Source of the DNA: Raphanus sativus
Taxonomy: Eukaryota; Streptophyta; Magnoliopsida; Brassicales; Brassicaceae
Length of the DNA stretch: 64,000 nucleotides
Direction of reading: 5' to 3'
NCBI RefSeq assembly: GCF_000801105.2
Contig: NC_079519.1
Coordinates: forward strand, 31,347,288-31,411,287
Shown in pieces: positions 58,763-64,000 of this stretch. Each line of letters begins with the position of its first letter. Position 1 is the stretch's first letter. The notes under the pieces were generated by a model. That model was given only the letters and a program-made list of their open reading frames with translations. It was not told where the DNA came from and made no database searches. The position numbers were made by a program, and so were the translations under genes.

Positions 58763-61700
58763 TTATTTTTCCTTGAGGGAAGAGTTGTCTATCGATGCAG
58801 CACGAGCTGCCTGAAACTGTATAGTGTATTTCCTTTGAAGCTCTCTTAGTTTCTCCATAACTTGTTGGAACGTCGGTCTGCACTGTGGTTCACTGCACAA
58901 AATATCTAACTTGCGTTAACTACTGCTTCAAGTCTAAATACAATAACAACTGTGAAAGAACATTAGAACCTCTATTACCTAACTGTTTTGGCAATCAAAG
59001 TTAAACTATTCAACCACTATCAAAACCAAAACATAACTTAACAAAGTTTTTCGAATGTGTAATGTTTTATTACGTACCTATGCCAGCAGCTTTCCATTAG
59101 AGAAATCCACAGAGGATCAACATCCTTTGGGACTTCGAGTCTCTGGTTCATAAATCCCACAGCTCCAATCACCTGCAAGTATTCTAAATAGACATCTCTT
59201 TATATATGGTTCACATGTGCATGCGGAGTATATACTTATACCAAGGAACTAAGAGACAAAAAATGCTAAACTTTAAATTTTCTACTCTCATTGTCGTTTG
59301 GGAAACGATTCTTTAGATTTTTTTTTTTCTAAACGGGGGAATTATACCTGCATAGCATTTAGATTTTCCCACGGAATCTTCTCAGTCACAAGCTCCCATA
59401 GTACTACTCCAAAGCTGTAAACGTCAGACCTGAGTTTAAAGAGAAGAAGGATTGTTAGAGAAGAAAGGCAATGAGCAAAAGAACTTAACCAATCACAAAA
59501 TGAGAATATACTTTTCATCAGCAGCTTCATTTCGAAGAACCTCTGGTGCCATCCATTGAGGCTGCAGAACAGGTAAAAAAAGCAACTAAACTCAACATTA
59601 AATAATTCACTTCAACAAGAAAAGAAAACGAATCATTTTGGTAAGAGTCTATGTTGAGTACCGTTCCCCTTCCGGTCTTCGTAGTGAGGTATGTCTCATG
59701 CTTGATACGCGAGAGACCAAAGTCAGCAACCTATTTGAGATGATACGGTATGTTAACGATGCAAACAGAGCCATATTTAAGTTCATTACTAGTTTCGACT
59801 TCTGCAATTAGAATCAATAGTCTCTCTTTACATTTTGCTTTATGTTTTCTCACTCAACTTCTCATTTCTGACACAATAGGTATACTCCTACACCATTATT
59901 TTTGTACCTAAACTAATATTCTCAAACCGTGTCACAAATAAAATGAAATAAAATTATTCCATTGGAGACGTCCGGTTTCATTCACTGAAATCATTTGATC
60001 TCTAAAATCATATGAAAGTTGACCCATGATGATGTATACTTATTTGATTTAACAATGGAAACAATACCTTCACTGTCCAGTTTCGATCAACCAATAGATT
60101 TGATGACTTCAGATCGCGGTGAATGATGGGTGGACTACAATGGTGAAGATAGTTCATGCCACGAGCCTGTGGGGATATAAGTGTGTAAATAAAATATGCA
60201 ACATGTTGGATGAGATGTACGGTGACCAAACCAAAGAGTTTAAAAAAACGATATGCACAACTATCAATGATCTAGATTTAACAAATACTCACAATGTCAA
60301 ATGCCATATGGATACGTCGTCTCCAATCCAGTTTTGATGTGTTCCTCTGCAGCAAACGGAAGAGACTTCCACTGCAAACGTTGTTTTGAACGATTTAAGA
60401 GTGAGTCAGCGTTTTGGTCTCGGAGTTCAAAAAAAGCATAAAAAGAAGTCTAGTATTCAGTTAAAGAGATGAGACCAAACCGTGGAAGGAACTCTGTCAC
60501 GATACAGAGACGCTGGGGAGATGTCACAGCTCCCATAAACAGTAGAACATTTGGATGTCTAAGTCTTTTCATCAACGATACCTTCACAATAAAGCAAGTA
60601 AAGCACAAGTACTTCAAAATCATAATAAAGCAAGCACAACGTATCTACTTCAAACTAATAGATATAAACAAACTACTTTGAATATCAGTTAATATTTTAC
60701 CAAACACGCTTAGAAAAGTGATAGAAAACATAATACCTCTTGTCTAAAAGATGTTATGATCTCTTCTGAATATTCTTGTTTGGAGAACACCTTTACAGCA
60801 ACATCCTGCAGTAACATTAGCAACTCTCAGTAAGATACACGTTGTTCATAACTAGCTTGTGAAAAATCGACAATGCAGATTCTACATCATCAACAGGAGA
60901 CAAGAACGTACAGATCCAAACCATAGACCATGATAGACAGTTCCACACGAACCTGAACACATAAAGAGGAAAATTATCAGAGAGAGTAGCGGAACAGAGA
61001 CTAAAACCCACATAAACTGTATAATGTCTTGAAAGATAGATCACCTTGTCCAATTTGTTCTCCAATTGTCAAATCCTCCCACAAGATTTCATAGTCCAAG
61101 CAGTCACTATCCATATCAACCTTGTTCATGACACTGCTGCTAGTACTTCCACAGCTGCTAGCACTGCTTGTGCTGTTCACATTAACAGGGGAAGACCAAG
61201 ACCCACCCACAGCCTCATTATTAACAGCCCTATAACTCTGATGACCTTGTTCTTTTTGCGGTTCATTATGCACCCAAGGCCACACCGAATGACCACGCCT
61301 TCCTTCCAAACCTTCTTGCTCATTCCCTCTCCACGGCCACGACAATCCTTTCTTTGCCATCCATTCTTCAGCTTTTGAGGCGAGTCTCTTACGGATGATT
61401 CCATCGTTTTCATCGCTGGAGTCTCTGAAAGGCTTTGAAGAAGACTTGTCATCGCTACGCAAGAACACACCAAAAGGAGACTGGATAAAATCTCCCCTAG
61501 CTGTGCTGCTAGCACCTGCATCCTCCTTACGTTCAAACAAAGCAGCTTCGAAGAAACCTTGATCCGAATAATGACTGTCCCCACTTCCACCTTCATGGTG
61601 TGCAGCGCTGTTATCACCTGCTTGCATCTTTGACCTGACCTTGTTCCCCACCTTGGATGCCTGTAGTTTTAACAACACTGTTCAAACGACGCAACGGTAT

Positions 61701-63602
61701 AAGAAAAAAAAAAAAATGAGAATGTTTAATTAAACTAACCAAATCTGATATCTTGGATTTAATAGCGACTTGTATAGGCTGCTGAGAATCAAGCCCAAGT
61801 TTCGACACAACAGCCTCTTTAGAGTCAAGACCAAGCTTAGATGCAACCCGGCTAAAGCTTGTTTCCCCTTCTTGCCCTCTTGTCTTAGCTTGAGAGGCTC
61901 TCGGGTCTTGAAAAAGAGCAGCATCGTTTGTGATGCATATGATCCCAATAAGAGAGCCATCGTCATCGTAGAAAGGAGACATTGTAGTCACTACCGAAAA
62001 CCTGTCTCCTGCTTTGTTCTTGACAGGAAACTCACCAGTCCAGCTCTCTCCGCAGCCGCAACGCCGAGTGATGTTCTGTGCAACCGCAGCGTCTTGGTCA
62101 TCCACAAGAATATCAATCGGATCCTTCCCAAGTGCTTCTGATGCTGAGAAACCGTAAAGCTTTTCCGCCATTGAGTTCCTGGAAATAACCATGCCATAGA
62201 ATTTTGAATCTAAACATCAGTACGGACACATGAGATAGACATACACCTTGGATTGTTTTTATTACAGAAGCAAAGAGTTCTGAATCTGAAAATCATTTAG
62301 GACACATGAGATAGAGAGACACTAGACTGTTTCTATTACAAAAGCAACGAGTTCTGAATCTGGGTGTCATAAGGACACATACGGTAGAGAGACACTAGAT
62401 TGGTTCTATTACAAAAGCAACGAGTTCTAAATCGGAATATCAGTTAGAGGACATACGATAGAGAGACACTAGATTGTTTCTATTACAGAAGCATAAGAGT
62501 TCTGAATCTGAATATCAGTTCTGACTTATGAGACATACGGATACTAGATTGTTTCTATCACAAAAGCATCGAGTTTTGAATCTGAATATCAGTTGGGACA
62601 CATAAGAGAAGACATCTATTATAAGAGAATCGAGTTCAGCAAAAAAAAAAATAATACAAATAAAACCATAGTCTAAACCAATTTAAAGAGTTCAAAACTA
62701 TAGGAATCAAATCCACAATCATCCCCTGACACATCAGATCGTCTCAGACACTAGATTGTTTCTAAATTACAAACAAATCGAGTTCAGCAACAAACCACCT
62801 TGGTCTAACTACTTCAAGAGTTCCCAAACTATAGGAATCAAATCCCACAATCATGAGATAGACATACACTAGATTGTTCCTATTACATAAAGCATCGAGC
62901 TTTTGAATCTGAATATCAGCTGGGACTCATAAGACAGACAGATGCAAGATTGTTTCTATTACAGAATAATCGAATTCAGCCAAAATAAAAAAATAAAAAT
63001 AATCTAACTAATTTCAAGAGTTCCTAAACTATAGGAATCAAATCCACAAGATAGACAGAACACTAGATAGTTTCTATTACATAAGCATCGAGTTCCATCA
63101 AACACTACCAAACTTTAAATATCTCCTAAACCACAATCAGACAGAACACTTAAGACTGGTTCCATTACATAAAGCATCATCATAGTTGTTTCCAAGTGGT
63201 ACAGTACACTCACCAAAAGATGATATGTCCGTTGAGATCAAAGACATGAACAGCTTGCGCCATAGACTGCAAAATATTCAAATACTGTTTCTCCGTAAAC
63301 TTCCCTCTTCCCTCCTCCTCCTCGCCGCCTCCGCCGCGGCTGTGGCTCTCCTTACGCAGCGGGGAAGCGTGGCGAAACGACGCCGTCCCGCTCTTCCTCC
63401 ATCTCGGAGCAGCAGCTCCAGCTCCATCACCACCACTGTTTCTCCTCCGCTGCGGAGACATTGAATGCGAGCGATGCTGATGCTTAACCTCGGCCGCGGC
63501 TGCAGAGACCTTGAGCCTCGACATCTCGCGCTTGAGATGCTCCTGGCTTTCCTCTAGCTCTCGTATCTTCTTGAGAAGCTCCTCCGCTGGTGGAGTCTCC
63601 AT
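58763..63602 (-). CDS. RAF10: PAS-domain Raf-like MAPKKK (RAF10 type)
   Basis: Thirteen exons on the minus strand: 63602-63214, 62178-61740, 61660-61045, 60952-60912, 60805-60737, 60581-60481, 60371-60293, 60166-60068, 59730-59662, 59561-59512, 59429-59348, 59172-59078 and 58892-58763. They give 752 residues. An N-terminal coiled coil ([20 protein letters not shown]) precedes a PAS domain at about 105-220 ([53 protein letters not shown]). A long Ser-rich linker follows. The kinase domain spans about 470-735: [15 protein letters not shown] loop, VAVK Lys500, HRDLKSSN with Asp596, DFG Asp614, [10 protein letters not shown] and [12 protein letters not shown]. All catalytic residues are present. 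RAF10/RAF11 are Raf-like kinases linked to abscisic acid responses and seed dormancy; PAS may sense a ligand or partner. RAF10 rather than RAF11 rests on gene neighbourhood. Confidence 0.95.
62215..63180. repeat. Minisatellite filling RAF10 intron 1
   Basis: About ten imperfect tandem units of 70-110 bp. Landmarks in each unit are GACACATGAGATAGA, CACTAGATTGTTTCTATTAC, AAAGCA(A/T)CGAGTTC and GAATCTGAATATCAGTT. The array fills most of the 1-kb first intron (62179-63213). Confidence 0.88.
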
Positions 63603-64000
63603 TAGAGAGAGACTGGAGATCGAATCTGGAAGTCAAAGAGAAAGAAAGAGAGAGAGAGAGAGAGAGAGTTGAATCGGAGGAGATGAATCACGGCGAGATA
63701 GATGGTTTGTTGTTATTTTTTTTATTTTTATATGTTTGATCGCTTATTATGCTTTCTAAGACATTACTCTTCTATTAAAAAAAAAAAATTAAAATGTATA
63801 TTTAGATTTATGGAGGCAGCTTTTTCTATTAGTGGGGTGATAAATGATCAAATTTCGATTTGGTTTTAAGTTGTTTGGCTGCTGTGTTACAATTGGCTGC
63901 TTTGTTTGGTATATTCAGTTTTATCTTGTTTTTTACTCTGGAAGACCATATAAAGAAACAATACCAGATTAGATGGAAATCGATTTTATTTGTTAGGCAT
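63603..64000. other. RAF10 leader and upstream region
   Basis: Leader with a (GA)n microsatellite at 63638-63668, then AT-rich promoter sequence with a long poly-A stretch at 63776-63789. No other gene is seen. Confidence 0.6.

Overview
The window is nuclear DNA from a flowering plant of the mustard family (Brassicaceae), most likely a member with a larger and more transposon-rich genome than Arabidopsis. It is AT-rich, its genes carry short GT-AG introns, and the order of recognisable genes follows one stretch of Arabidopsis chromosome 5 (from memory, about At5g49550 down to At5g49470). The repeats (Helitrons with CTAG ends and 3' hairpins, hAT elements rich in TTCGGG, Stowaway-like MITEs, tRNA-derived SINEs) are also typical of this family. 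Gene identities come from motifs I can read; Arabidopsis locus numbers are recalled, not searched.

Layout. 1-0.6 kb: 3' part of an ALOG/LSH transcription-regulator gene. 1.1-1.7 kb: non-autonomous hAT element. 4.3-4.8 kb: BLOS2. 5.7-7.7 kb: Helitron carrying a broken RING-H2 fragment. 7.9-8.5 kb: single-exon Kunitz-type inhibitor gene. 10.4-19.5 kb: a nested transposon complex in which an autonomous hAT (11.0-16.6 kb, apparently intact transposase plus a captured AHL gene fragment) sits in a non-autonomous hAT, inside a Helitron that faces an inverted copy of itself, with another Helitron beyond. 22.4-24.8 kb: two more Helitrons. 24-29.6 kb and 30.2-36.9 kb: a segmental tandem duplication. 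Each unit holds a Kunitz gene whose 5' half is a tandem array of ~380-bp exon+intron modules, followed by EMC6, which is complete only in the second unit. 37.8-41 kb: hAT, MITE and Helitron insertions. 41.5-43.4 kb: WRKY48. 44.5-50.9 kb: MITEs, a Helitron, a 5'-truncated LINE and a hAT. 51.8-53.4 kb: prefoldin 3. 54.6-55.1 kb: CP1. 56.0-56.8 kb: a short retroposon. 56.9-57.5 kb: decayed copies of a kinase last exon. 58.8-63.6 kb: PAS-domain Raf-like kinase RAF10.

The housekeeping and stress genes (BLOS2, EMC6, prefoldin 3, CP1, WRKY48, RAF10) are independent transcription units that share a locus by descent, not a pathway. The most unusual part is the pair of Kunitz genes at 25.6-28.1 and 31.1-33.2 kb. 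Their predicted secreted proteins carry a Gly-X-Y/proline-rich, collagen-like extension encoded by symmetric phase-0 mini-exons, a combination I do not know from described Kunitz inhibitors. The two duplicated units also act as natural empty-site controls that prove single insertions of a Helitron, a SINE and a PIF/Harbinger element.
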